Assembly: GCF_006439025.1 (NCBI RefSeq)
Contig: NZ_RCYZ01000004.1
Location: 310,001 to 374,000, forward strand
Length of the DNA stretch: 64,000 nucleotides
Direction of reading: 5' to 3'
Origin: Hymenobacter nivis
GTDB taxonomy: Bacteria; Bacteroidota; Bacteroidia; Cytophagales; Hymenobacteraceae
The notes beneath the pieces were generated by a model. It searched no databases, was not told where the DNA came from, and saw only the letters and a list, made by a program, of their open reading frames with translations. The position numbers and the translations under genes are program-made. This document shows positions 17,170-25,477 of the stretch, piece by piece (within the stretch, counting starts at the first letter, position 1; each line of letters opens with the position of its first letter).

Positions 17170-18486
17170 ATGAATTACGAAGAAACGCTAGGCTTTCTCT
17201 ATGCGCAACTGCCCATGTACCAGCGGGTAGGGGCGGCGGGCTTCAAGAAGGGCTTGGGCAACACCGAGGCCTTGCTGGCGGCCATGGGCCACCCCGAGCG
17301 GCGCTTCCGCAGCGTGCACGTGGCGGGCACCAATGGCAAGGGTAGCAGCTCGCACCTGCTGGCGGCGGTGCTGCAAAGCGCCGGTTACCGCGTGGGCCTC
17401 TACACCTCGCCGCACCTGCGCGCCTTCACCGAGCGCGTGCGCTTGAACGGGCAGGAGCTGGCCCCCGATTACCTCGTGGCCTGGGTGGAGAAATGGCGCC
17501 TGCTGTTTGCCGAAGTGCAGCCTTCGTTTTTTGAGATGTGCGTGGCCCTGGCCTTTTGCTACTTCGCCGATGAGGCCGTGGACGTGGCCGTGGTGGAAGT
17601 GGGCCTGGGCGGCCGGCTCGACTCCACGAACGTCATCACGCCGCTTGTGTCGCTCATCACGAACATCAGCTACGACCACCAGGCGATGCTGGGTGATACG
17701 CTGCCCGAAATTGCAGGTGAGAAAGCGGGCATCATCAAGCCCGGCGTGCCGGTGGTCGTCAGCCAGACGCAGGCCGAAGTAGCGGCCGTGTTCACCGCCA
17801 AAGCCGCCGCCGAAGCTGCGCCCCTCACCTGGGCCGACCGCGCCTACGCCGTGGTGCCGGCCGCCGCTGGGGCCCCAGCGGATGCGGCGGCTGGCACCCA
17901 GCAATTCGACGTGACGCGCGCCGGGGCCCCGTATCTGCCCGGTGTGGCCGTGGGCCTGCTCGGCGATTACCAGGCCCTGAACCTGCCCGGTGTGCTGGCC
18001 GTGCTGGAGGAGCTACGTACCCAGGGCTTTGCCTTGCCCGAGGCCGCCGTGCGCCAGGGCTTGCGCGAGGTGGGGGCCCTCACTGGGCTGCGCGGGCGCT
18101 GGAGCATCCTGGGCCACGCGCCGCTGGTGGTGGCCGACACGGGCCACAACGAGGCCGGCCTGCGCCTGGTAATGCAACAGCTGCGGCAAGTGCCGCACGA
18201 GCGGCTGCACCTCGTCATTGGTACCGTGAACGACAAGGACGTGGGCCCCGTGCTGGCGCTGCTGCCGCCCGAGGCCACCTATTACTTTTGCCAAGCCGAC
18301 ATCCCCCGGGCCCTGCCGGCCGACGAGCTGGCGGCCCGCGCCGCTGCCGCGGGGCTGCAAGGCCGCGCCTACGGCCCGGTGGCCGCTGCCGTGGCCGCCG
18401 CCCGCGCCGCCGCCGCGCCCGCCGATGTGGTGTTCATTGGCGGCAGCACCTTTGTGGTGGCGGAGGTAGCCGAGCTGTACCAATAA
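17170..18486 (+). CDS. folC: Bifunctional folylpolyglutamate/dihydrofolate synthase
   Basis: A 438-residue Mur-ligase-family enzyme. The P-loop is GTNGKGSSSH (about 53-62), followed by GLYTSPHLRAFTERVRLNG, the VVEVGLGGRLDSTNV motif and SYDHQAMLGDTLPEIAGEKAGI, all hallmark FolC segments. The C-terminal domain has GHNEAGLR and the FIGGSTFVVAEV end. It adds glutamate to dihydropteroate and/or tetrahydrofolates in the cytoplasm. Length is usual. It follows tonB on the same strand, perhaps under separate control. Confidence 0.95.
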   Translation: MNYEETLGFLYAQLPMYQRVGAAGFKKGLGNTEALLAAMGHPERRFRSVHVAGTNGKGSSSHLLAAVLQSAGYRVGLYTSPHLRAFTERVRLNGQELAPDYLVAWVEKWRLLFAEVQPSFFEMCVALAFCYFADEAVDVAVVEVGLGGRLDSTNVITPLVSLITNISYDHQAMLGDTLPEIAGEKAGIIKPGVPVVVSQTQAEVAAVFTAKAAAEAAPLTWADRAYAVVPAAAGAPADAAAGTQQFDVTRAGAPYLPGVAVGLLGDYQALNLPGVLAVLEELRTQGFALPEAAVRQGLREVGALTGLRGRWSILGHAPLVVADTGHNEAGLRLVMQQLRQVPHERLHLVIGTVNDKDVGPVLALLPPEATYYFCQADIPRALPADELAARAAAAGLQGRAYGPVAAAVAAARAAAAPADVVFIGGSTFVVAEVAELYQ

Positions 18487-18489
18487 GCT

Positions 18490-18583
18490 GTAGCGCGAAC
18501 TTCGTAGCCCGCGTCGCTGACCGGTCGTTTCGCTATTAGCGCCCGAACGAAGCGAGGGCCGTGGGCTATAAAGCCCGCGCTAC
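18490..18583. repeat. Structured inverted repeat upstream of trmB
   Basis: Arms 18490-18512 and 18561-18583 are 23 nt each with 5 differences, all transitions, so G-U pairing could still close an RNA stem. Outer ends read GTAGCGCG and CGCGCTAC. Inside are CGCT-ATT-AGCG and a GCTGACC that could pair with GGTCAGC further on. It looks like a dispersed element lying in the trmB leader. Confidence 0.65.
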
Positions 18584-18638
18584 GGTACGGTCAGCCCGCG
18601 TCCCCTTCACTTATTCGTCCATTCACGCCTTCCCTGCC

Positions 18639-19304
18639 TTGCCCCGCGTCAAACTCCACCGCTTCGCTGATAATGCCACCCGCCCCGACGTCATTGAGCC
18701 GGGTAAGCCAGAATTTGAAACCCTGGGGGGCCGCTGGCGGGCCGATTTCTTCCACAACGACCACCCCCTGACCCTGGAAATGGGCTGCGGCAAGGGCGAG
18801 TACACGGTGGGCCTGGCCGAGCGCCACCCGCAGCGCAACTTCCTGGGCCTCGACATCAAGGGCGAGCGGCTGTGGTCGGGCAGCACGCGGGCCGCGGCCC
18901 TGGGCCTGGCCAACGTAGGCTTCGTGCGGGCCCGGGCCGAGGCCCTCACGGCCCAGTTCGACCCCGGCGAGCTGAGCGAAATCTGGATCACGTTCCCCGA
19001 CCCGCGGCCGCGCGACCGCGACATCAAGCGCCGCCTCACCTCGCCGCGCTTCCTCAACCAGTACCAAGAGTTACTGGCCGCCGGGGCCCCGCTGCACCTC
19101 AAAACCGACAACGACGGCCTGTTTGACTACACCCTGGAAATGCTGGCCGCCCGCCCCGGCACGGCCATCGAAGCCAGCACCCGCGACCTGTACGCCGAAC
19201 AGGGCCCCGGCTTCGCCGAGGCCCAGGCCATCCAAACCAACTTTGAGGGCAAGTACCGCGCCGTGGGCGTGCCCATCAAGTACGTGCGCTTCCGCTTGAG
19301 TTAG
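18639..19304 (+). CDS. trmB: tRNA (guanosine-46-N7)-methyltransferase
   Basis: A 221-residue protein if started at the TTG at 18639 (MPRVKLHRFADNA), which matches where Bacteroidota TrmB proteins usually begin. The frame to 18561 runs back into the repeat element and is unlikely coding. The SAM-binding motif is LEMGCGKGEY (about 46-55), then FLGLDIKGERLW, and the catalytic-loop motif ITFPDPRPRDRDIKRRLTSP. It methylates G46 in the variable loop of tRNAs. The stop codon overlaps a 12-bp perfect inverted repeat. Confidence 0.92.
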   Translation: MPRVKLHRFADNATRPDVIEPGKPEFETLGGRWRADFFHNDHPLTLEMGCGKGEYTVGLAERHPQRNFLGLDIKGERLWSGSTRAAALGLANVGFVRARAEALTAQFDPGELSEIWITFPDPRPRDRDIKRRLTSPRFLNQYQELLAAGAPLHLKTDNDGLFDYTLEMLAARPGTAIEASTRDLYAEQGPGFAEAQAIQTNFEGKYRAVGVPIKYVRFRLS

Positions 19305-19333
19305 GGCCCCGGGCCAGCCATCCGGGGCCCTAA
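19301..19333 (+). terminator. 12-bp hairpin on the trmB stop codon
   Basis: TTAGGGCCCCGG (19301-19312) and CCGGGGCCCTAA (19322-19333) form a perfect stem with a 9-base loop; the left arm contains the TAG stop of trmB. No T-run follows. Confidence 0.55.
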
Positions 19334-19379
19334 CGCGGCTACTCCCCGGAGCGAAATGCCGTTGCCCACCGGGGGGGGC

Positions 19380-19434
19380 AAAACCGGTAAACCGGTGAAC
19401 CGCCTAATGGGCGGTTCACCGGTTTACCGGTTTT
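19380..19434. terminator. Perfect 25-bp hairpin between convergent genes
   Basis: Left arm 19380-19404 and right arm 19410-19434 are perfectly complementary with a 5-base loop. The arms read as 8-nt units (AAACCGGT twice, then GAACCGCC) and end in A/T runs on both sides, so it can act as a two-way terminator between trmB and the peroxiredoxin gene. Confidence 0.8.
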
Positions 19435-19440
19435 AGGGCC

Positions 19441-20283
19441 TTACAAGCCTTGCAGGATGGTTTTGGCGTTGAGCACGTGCTCGTTGGCCTCGTTGAGGGA
19501 GTTGAACACGTAGCGCACGCGCCCTTCGCCGTCGAGCACGTAGGTGACTCGGCCCGGCAGCAGGCCCAGCGCAGCGCGGGGCACGGCGTACTTCTTGCGC
19601 AACTGCCCGCCGTTGTCGCTGAGGAGCGGAAAGGGCAAGTCGTACTTGGCGGTGAACTGGCGGTGCGAGCGTTCGGAATCAGAGCTAATGCCGATGACCT
19701 CCGCGCCCAGGGCCGAAAAGTCTTCGTACTGGTCGCGGAACGAGCAGGCCTCCTTGGTGCAGCCCGACGAGCCGTCCTTGGGGTAGAAGTACAGCACCAC
19801 GGGGTGGCCGCGGTGCTCGCTGAGCTTGAAGGTGGTGCCGGCGGTCGTCGGCAGGTCGAAGTCGGGCGCAAAGTCGCCTACGCGCAGGGCCTGATCGAGA
19901 CCATCGGCCAGAATCGGCCGCAGGTGCACGTTGAGTTGAAGCTGGTTGGGGCCCAAGGCAAGGGCCTGATCCTCGCAGCCGCCGTAGCCCGCCACCAGGG
20001 TGTTGGGCGTGCGGCTGGGTAGGTCCAGGGTGAAGTTGCCCGCCGCGTCGGTGCTCACTACCCGGTTGGTGCCCTTGACCAGTAGCGTAGCCCCGGGGAG
20101 GGGGTTGCCCTGGGGGTCGAACACGCGACCCGCTAGGCGGTAGGTCTGGGCCGGGGCCGGCGCGGGGGAGCCGGACTCAACTTGCATGGCCAGCAAAGCA
20201 GCGGACGAATGGGGTTTAACGGTTTGCGCCTGCCCGGCGAGAACGGTGCCGAGGGCGAGGGCAAGGGTGAGCGAGTAATGCAT
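19441..20283 (-). CDS. Exported peroxiredoxin (Bcp/PrxQ type) with N-terminal carboxypeptidase-regulatory-like domain
   Basis: A 280-residue protein. Residues 1-20 are a signal peptide ending in AGQAQ. About 48-120 form a CarboxypepD_reg-like beta-sandwich (RLAGRVFDPQGNPLPGATLLVKG, quoted here only as its recognisable start, then DAAGNFTLDLP). From about residue 135 there is an AhpC/TSA domain of the Bcp/PrxQ type, with peroxidatic C175 and a second cysteine C180 in GSSGCTKEACSF, five residues apart as in E. coli Bcp. It reduces peroxides using a thiol donor and should act outside the cytoplasm. The fusion with this surface-type beta domain is unusual. Confidence 0.85.
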   Translation of the reverse strand: MHYSLTLALALGTVLAGQAQTVKPHSSAALLAMQVESGSPAPAPAQTYRLAGRVFDPQGNPLPGATLLVKGTNRVVSTDAAGNFTLDLPSRTPNTLVAGYGGCEDQALALGPNQLQLNVHLRPILADGLDQALRVGDFAPDFDLPTTAGTTFKLSEHRGHPVVLYFYPKDGSSGCTKEACSFRDQYEDFSALGAEVIGISSDSERSHRQFTAKYDLPFPLLSDNGGQLRKKYAVPRAALGLLPGRVTYVLDGEGRVRYVFNSLNEANEHVLNAKTILQGL

Positions 20284-20495
20284 GGGGAGCGGAGAGTTGC
20301 GCCACCTACGCCCCCGGGGCGGCTGGCAGTTTGCCGCCGCGGTCGTGTGCTCGTTGAACGGCTCCTAATTCCCCGCAGAATACTTCAATTACCAGGCGAA
20401 AGACGCCTTGCGTTCGGCCTAGCTTAGGCCAGGTAGGGGGGACAATCATAGACCCTGGGCAAGCAGTTTTCCGGCGTGGGCTGGGGCCCCTAGCC

Positions 20496-21140
20496 TTATT
20501 CCACTTCCTCCAGGGCCTCAAAAATCTCCTCCAGGCCGGTGAAATCGCGCAGGCCGGGCTTCAGCTCGTCGCCGCCTTGCAGCACGAGGCCGGCCGGGTG
20601 CACGCCGTCGAGCAGGCCGGGCAGGTCGGCGGCGGCAAAATCGCCGCCCAGCCACAGCGGAAACTGCCGGGCCAGGGCCCCCAGCTGCGCCTGCCAGCCC
20701 ACGAGGTCGGCCCCGGCGGGCAGCGTAACCAGCAGGGCCCCGCCGGCGGGGGCAAAGTCGGTGCTGCGCAGCTCGTGGGCCAGGTCGGGGTCGATGAGGG
20801 CTTGGAGCGCGGTGAGCAGGTCGGTTTCGCGCAGCACCGGGAAGGGCAGGGGCTCGTGCATGCCGGGGAAGAAAAAAGGGGCCTCGTGCAGCAGCACGCT
20901 GTCGAGGCCGCAGGCGGCGGCCACGGCCACGAGCTGCTCGGGGTCGGCATCCTTAAACTCGCCGATGAGCTCCACGCCGGCCACCCAGCCGGCCAGCTCC
21001 TTGGCCGTGGCGGGGTCGATGGCGCCGGGCAGCTCGGGGTCGAGGGTGAAGATGAGGCCGTCGGCGCCCATGCCGGCGCAGTAGCGCGCGTCGGATAAGT
21101 TGTTGATGCCGCGGACGAGGACGGGGATGCGAAGGGCCAT
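20496..21140 (-). CDS. TrpF-like TIM-barrel protein (phosphoribosylanthranilate isomerase-like, active site not conserved)
   Basis: About 214 residues from ATG 21140 (MALRIPVLVRG); the longer frame upstream is shadow. The pattern VRGINNLSDARYCAGMGADGLIF resembles TrpF's opening (KICG..., DA, GADxxGF), and later WLGGDFAAADLPGLL and GLVLQGGDELKPGLRDF match the phosphate-binding end of TrpF. However, the catalytic cysteine of KxCG is replaced (VRGI), so classical isomerase activity is doubtful. No other trp gene is nearby. It is divergent from mnmA. It may be a repurposed barrel with an unknown ligand. Confidence 0.7.
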   Translation of the reverse strand: MALRIPVLVRGINNLSDARYCAGMGADGLIFTLDPELPGAIDPATAKELAGWVAGVELIGEFKDADPEQLVAVAAACGLDSVLLHEAPFFFPGMHEPLPFPVLRETDLLTALQALIDPDLAHELRSTDFAPAGGALLVTLPAGADLVGWQAQLGALARQFPLWLGGDFAAADLPGLLDGVHPAGLVLQGGDELKPGLRDFTGLEEIFEALEEVE

Positions 21141-21252
21141 AAAAAGTGGGCAGCGGGTGCCGGTTGCCAATGAATAAGAACGGCAAAGGTCGCACCGGGG
21201 CCCGGCTTGCGCCGCCGGCCGCCGCCGGGGGCCCCGGGCACGGGCGTGGGCG

Positions 21253-21260
21253 TATCTTTG
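21253..21260 (+). promoter_or_regulatory. Bacteroidota -7 element (TATCTTTG) for mnmA
   Basis: TATCTTTG fits TAnnTTTG and lies 52 bases upstream of the mnmA ATG, in the divergent gap with the TrpF-like gene. No -33 TTG at good spacing. Confidence 0.4.
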
Positions 21261-21312
21261 TTGTTCGAACGGCAGCCAAATCATTCACCTTTCGGGTGCT
21301 GTTCAGAACCAA

Positions 21313-22473
21313 ATGGAAAACAACCCCAAAGGCCGCGTTCTCGTGGCCATGAGCGGTGGCATCGACTCGTCGGTGGCCGCCGTGCTCCTGCACGAGCAGG
21401 GCTACGAAGTGGTCGGCATGACCATGAAAACCTGGGACTACGCCTCGGCGGGCGGGTCGAAAAAGGAAACCGGCTGCTGCTCGCTCGACAGCATCAACGA
21501 CGCCCGGCAGATTGCCGTAGACCTGGGCTTCCCGCACTACATCATCGACATCCGCGACGAGTTCGGCGATTTTGTCATCAACAACTTCACCGACGAGTAC
21601 CTGGCCGGGCGCACGCCCAACCCCTGCGTGCTCTGCAACACCCACATCAAGTGGGACGCGCTGCTGCGCCGCGCCGACCAGCTCGGGTGCCAGTTCATCG
21701 CCACCGGCCACTACGCCCAAGTGCGGCAGGACGATGAAACCGGCCGCTTCGTGGTGAGCAAAGGCCTGGACGACAACAAGGACCAGAGCTACGCGCTGTG
21801 GGGCGTGAGCCAGGCCAGCCTGAGCCGCACGCTGTTTCCGCTGGGCCAAATGCGCAAAACTGAGATTTACGACGAGGCCCGCCGCCGCGGCTTCACCGAG
21901 CTGGTGAACAAGCCCGAGAGCTACGAAATCTGCTTCATCCCCGACAACGACTACCGGGGCTTCCTGCGCCGGCGCGTGCCGGGCCTGGAGGCGCGCGTGG
22001 CCGGCGGCCGCTTTGTAGACAAAAGCGGCGCCGAACTGGGCCGCCACGAGGGCTACCCGTTCTACACCATCGGGCAGCGCAAGGGGCTGGGCATCGCGCT
22101 GGGCTTCCCGGCCTACGTGACGGAAATCCTGCCCGATACCAACGAGGTGGTGCTGGGCAACTACGACGACCTGGCCAGCACGGCCACCGTGGTGGGCCAG
22201 CTCAACCCCGGTAAGTACGCCACCCTGGAGGGGCGCGGCCTGGTGCCGGCCGTGGCCAAGGTGCGCTACAACCACGACGGGGCCCCCGCGTTCCTGGAAG
22301 AAGTGGACGGCAAAATCCACGTTTACTTCGAGGAGCCCGTGCACGCCATCACGCCGGGCCAGGCGGCCGTGTTCTATGAAGGCAACGACGTGCTGGGCGG
22401 CGGCTGGATCGAGCGCCACGTCATCGGCGAGGCGCCCGTGCCCTTTGCCCGTGCCGAAGCGCCGGTGGCGTAG
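21313..22473 (+). CDS. mnmA: tRNA 2-thiouridine(34) synthase
   Basis: A 386-residue enzyme. The PP-loop is AMSGGIDSSVA (about 12-22). The two catalytic cysteines are in NPCVLCNTHIKWD and SYEICFIPDNDYRGF. TGHYAQV and GLDDNKDQSYALW (ATP/tRNA region) and FYTIGQRKGLGIALG (C-terminal domain) are present. It thiolates U34 in tRNAs for Lys, Glu and Gln, taking sulfur from a relay. The ATG at 21313 (MENNPKGRVLV) fits. Cytoplasmic; length is usual. Confidence 0.95.
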   Translation: MENNPKGRVLVAMSGGIDSSVAAVLLHEQGYEVVGMTMKTWDYASAGGSKKETGCCSLDSINDARQIAVDLGFPHYIIDIRDEFGDFVINNFTDEYLAGRTPNPCVLCNTHIKWDALLRRADQLGCQFIATGHYAQVRQDDETGRFVVSKGLDDNKDQSYALWGVSQASLSRTLFPLGQMRKTEIYDEARRRGFTELVNKPESYEICFIPDNDYRGFLRRRVPGLEARVAGGRFVDKSGAELGRHEGYPFYTIGQRKGLGIALGFPAYVTEILPDTNEVVLGNYDDLASTATVVGQLNPGKYATLEGRGLVPAVAKVRYNHDGAPAFLEEVDGKIHVYFEEPVHAITPGQAAVFYEGNDVLGGGWIERHVIGEAPVPFARAEAPVA

Positions 22474-22526
22474 GGCCCCGGCGGACGGCCACTGTGCCGG
22501 TAGGGATATGCCGGGATAATACAAGA

Positions 22527-22578
22527 TTATTGGCGGGTTGCGGAAGAATTCTACGGGTCTTCGGCGGCCCGCCAATAA
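22527..22578 (+). terminator. Hairpin downstream of mnmA
   Basis: TTATTGGCGGG (22527-22537) and CCCGCCAATAA (22568-22578) form a perfect 11-bp stem with a 30-base loop. Outer, imperfect pairing (GGGATATGCCGG with CCGGCTATTCCC) could extend it. No T-run follows, so the termination role is uncertain. Confidence 0.5.
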
Positions 22579-22632
22579 CTTGCCGGCTATTCCCGTTTAT
22601 TCGTTGTTCTGGTGCCTATTCTATCGATTGCT

Positions 22633-23382
22633 ATGCGTTTACGCTACCCGCTCCTGAGCGCCGCCGGGGCCCTGTTGGCCCTGGCCGGGTGCCGCACCCA
22701 AGACGCGCCCGCCCCCGACCAGGGCCCCAGCTACTACCCCGTGGCCGTGGGCACCTACCGCGCCTACCAGGTGGTGGACACGACTTGGAACAACTACGTG
22801 CGCACGGTGGGCACGCCCTACCAGCTGCGCGAGGCCATCACGAGCACCTACGCCGATGCCGCCGGCCAGCTCACCTACCGCGTGGAGCGCGCCCGCCGCG
22901 CCACCACCGCCGACGCCTGGGTGGCCGATAGCGTGTTTGCCCTGAGCGTGAGCCCGACCGCCGTCGTCCTCAACCGCGGCAACCAGCGCACCGTGGAGGC
23001 CGTGTTTCCGGCGCGCACCGGCCGCATCTGGAATTTCAACGCCTTCAACAACAACTCAGCCGATACCGTGAACGCCGACACCCGCAGCTACCGCCGCGTG
23101 GGGGCCCCCTACACCACGGCGGTGCTCGGCGGCACGGCCCGCGCCTACCCCGCCACGGCCACCGCCGTAGACACGGCCCTAAACCGGCCCAACATCTACG
23201 AAGACAACCTCTACTACCTGCGCACCTACCAGCAGGTGCTCGCCCAGGGCGTGGGCCCGGTGCTGCGGCGGCGGCGGCGCTTCGTGTACACCAGCGGCAG
23301 CACCGGTGCGCTGCCGGTGCAGGGGCAGGTGTTCAGCGGCTACATCCACCGCGAAACCCTGATCGACGCCGGTAACTTGTAA
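22633..23382 (+). CDS. Hypothetical lipoprotein
   Basis: A 249-residue protein started at ATG 22633 (MRLRYPLLS) because this places the lipobox LAGC directly after a standard signal peptide (cysteine near residue 22); a frame from 22612 adds seven residues. The mature part is Thr/Ala/Arg-rich, with beta-type stretches (YYPVAVGTYRAYQVVDTTW, RTGRIWNFNAFNNN) and no recognised catalytic motif. The family is not known to me. It precedes the exported subtilase on the same strand, after a gap of 310 bases, so both may act at the outer membrane or surface. Confidence 0.75.
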   Translation: MRLRYPLLSAAGALLALAGCRTQDAPAPDQGPSYYPVAVGTYRAYQVVDTTWNNYVRTVGTPYQLREAITSTYADAAGQLTYRVERARRATTADAWVADSVFALSVSPTAVVLNRGNQRTVEAVFPARTGRIWNFNAFNNNSADTVNADTRSYRRVGAPYTTAVLGGTARAYPATATAVDTALNRPNIYEDNLYYLRTYQQVLAQGVGPVLRRRRRFVYTSGSTGALPVQGQVFSGYIHRETLIDAGNL

Positions 23383-23692
23383 GCAATTGTTTACTTATTA
23401 GTGGTTTGATGATTGGGGTAAATTGCTGCGTCGTCCCCCAATGGCTTCGCACTTACTGGTCAATCGTTAACCCGAAAGCAACCACTCATTCGCCTAGCGA
23501 CAAGGTAATAGCGCTTCCGCACCAAAATTCACAACGGCGTTTCCAACATCTGGAGGCACTTTGGCACCGGTAGATTTTGGAATTCTATAACGCATAGCCC
23601 ACGTTTCCAAGCTCTGGGAGCAAACAGGCAAAATGTGGTGTGGAAGTCCTAATAAATTAATAATAAACCGTTTAACAATTAGTTTGAAATAT
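23383..23692. other. AT-richer intergenic stretch, no gene supported
   Basis: These 310 bases are visibly lower in GC than the flanks. A minus-strand frame (23494-23817) crosses them but most of it is antisense to the peptidase; its C-terminal 50 or so residues (23494-23645) show no motif I recognise and could be a decayed gene. Likely holds the promoter of the downstream peptidase. Confidence 0.4.
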
Positions 23693-25369
23693 ATGCGTGT
23701 GAATTGGATGGGGGCCCTGGCCCTGGCGGCGGCGGTGCTGCTCGGCGAAGCGGCCCCCGCCCGGGCCCAGGGCCTCGTGCGCCGCCACTTGGTGTACTTC
23801 CGCGACAAGGCCGGCACGCCCTACCGCGTGGACCAGCCCGAGGCCTTTTTGTCGGCCCGCGCCGTGGCGCGGCGGCAGCGCCAGGGCATTGCCGTGGCCC
23901 CCCGCGACCTGCCCGTGAGCCCCGCCTACCTGGCCCAGGTGCGGGCCGTGCCCGGGGCCCAAATCGTGTACCCCTCGCGCTGGCTGAATGCCGTGCTGGT
24001 GGCCTGCGACTCGGCCGTGCTGGCGCGGGTGCAGGCGCTGCCCGCTGTGCGCCAGGCCACCACCCTCGGCCGGGGCCCCCGCCCTGGGGCCCCGGCCTGG
24101 GCCCCCGCCCCGCCCCAAACCAGCCAGCAAACCTACGTGGTGGGCACCCGCCCCGACTACGGCCGCACCTTCGCCCAGGACCAGCTCATCGGGGCCGTGG
24201 CCATGCACGACGCGGGCTACCGCGGCGAGGGCATGCAGATCGCCGTCTTCGACGGGGGCTTCCCGGGGGCCAACGCCGTGGCGCCGCTACAGCCGCTCTT
24301 CGCCCAGCAGCGCGTGCTGGGCACCCGCAACTTTGTGGACGGCGGCCGGCAGGTGTACGTGCGCAGCAGCCACGGCACCAACTGCTTGTCGCTGATTGGC
24401 GGGGCCCAGGCGGGCGTGTTTGTGGGCACGGCCCCCAACGCCTCGTTCCACCTGTGCATCACGGAGGATACGGGCTCGGAGCGGCCCGTGGAGGAGGCCA
24501 ACTGGCTGGCCGCCGCCGAATACGCCGACTCGGTGGGTGTTGACGTCATCAGCTCGTCGCTGGGCTACACCTCGTTTGACCCGCCTGCCGCGCCCCACAC
24601 CTACGCCGACCTCGACGGGCGCACGGCCCTGGGCTCGCGGGCCGCGGCGCTGGCCGCCCGGGCGGGCATGCTGGTGGTGAGCGCCGCCGGCAACGAAGGC
24701 GCCAACAACTGGCGCTACGTGGCCGTGCCGGCCGACGCCGACTCCATCATCTCGGTGGGGGCCGTCGATTCGCTGCGCTTCCACGCCAGCTTCAGCTCGT
24801 ACGGGCCCACAGCCGATGGGCGCATCAAGCCCACGCTCTCGGCCATGGGCGTGGCCAGCGCCGTCGTCACGGCCAGCGGGGCCGTGGTGCGCGGCAACGG
24901 CACTTCCTACGCCTGCCCCGAGCTGGCCGGGCTGGCGGCTGGGCTCTGGCAGGCCCACCCGCGGCTCTCGGCCCAGCAAATCATCCTGGCCCTTACGCGC
25001 ACGGCCTCGCAGGGCGGGGCCCCCGACAACGTGCTGGGCTACGGCATCCCCGATTTTGCGGCCGCCGATACCTACGCCGCCACCCTGGTGCCGCCCGTGC
25101 CGCTGGGCCCCGCGCCCGCCCGCCTGCAGCTCTACCCCAACCCCACGCACACCGGCCAGCTGCTGCTGGTGCTGCCCAAAGAGCTTCAGGACAAGGCCTT
25201 GGAAGTACGCATCGTCGATGCGCGCGGGGCCGTGGTGCGCCGCGTGGCCCTGGCACCCGCCGGGGCCCAGGAGGTGGCCCTCGACGCCGGGGGCCTGGCC
25301 AAGGGCACGTACCTGTGCGAGGTGCGCGGCGGTGGCCAGCAGCAAGCCGTGCGCTTCGTGCAACAGTAA
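23693..25369 (+). CDS. S8 family serine peptidase with type IX secretion sorting domain
   Basis: A 558-residue subtilisin-like protease from ATG 23693 (MRVNWMGALAL); the earlier ATG at 23633 would precede a good signal peptide (cut near ARAQ). The catalytic triad is visible: Asp in IAVFDGGFPG, His in SSHGTNCLSLIGG, Ser in GTSYACPELAGLAAG, with the oxyanion Asn in SAAGNEGANN. The last 80 or so residues (LQLYPNPTHTGQLLLV, then the end GTYLCEVRGGGQQQAVRFVQ) are a type A T9SS C-terminal sorting domain. The protein should be exported by the type IX system and cleaved at the surface. Targets are unknown. Confidence 0.92.
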   Translation: MRVNWMGALALAAAVLLGEAAPARAQGLVRRHLVYFRDKAGTPYRVDQPEAFLSARAVARRQRQGIAVAPRDLPVSPAYLAQVRAVPGAQIVYPSRWLNAVLVACDSAVLARVQALPAVRQATTLGRGPRPGAPAWAPAPPQTSQQTYVVGTRPDYGRTFAQDQLIGAVAMHDAGYRGEGMQIAVFDGGFPGANAVAPLQPLFAQQRVLGTRNFVDGGRQVYVRSSHGTNCLSLIGGAQAGVFVGTAPNASFHLCITEDTGSERPVEEANWLAAAEYADSVGVDVISSSLGYTSFDPPAAPHTYADLDGRTALGSRAAALAARAGMLVVSAAGNEGANNWRYVAVPADADSIISVGAVDSLRFHASFSSYGPTADGRIKPTLSAMGVASAVVTASGAVVRGNGTSYACPELAGLAAGLWQAHPRLSAQQIILALTRTASQGGAPDNVLGYGIPDFAAADTYAATLVPPVPLGPAPARLQLYPNPTHTGQLLLVLPKELQDKALEVRIVDARGAVVRRVALAPAGAQEVALDAGGLAKGTYLCEVRGGGQQQAVRFVQQ

Positions 25370-25477
25370 GCAAAGCAAAGCCACACGGGAATAGGACTAA
25401 ATAATAGGAACATAGTCCAATATCGTGGGCGAGGGCCGGGCCGTATTGTCGGCTTGCAGCCTTTTGCTGCTCGCCTT

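Noticed and set aside
23494..23817. Minus-strand 107-residue frame in the AT-rich gap before the subtilase
   Set aside because: Half is antisense to the subtilase; the rest has no recognisable motif. It might be a decayed gene but cannot be supported.
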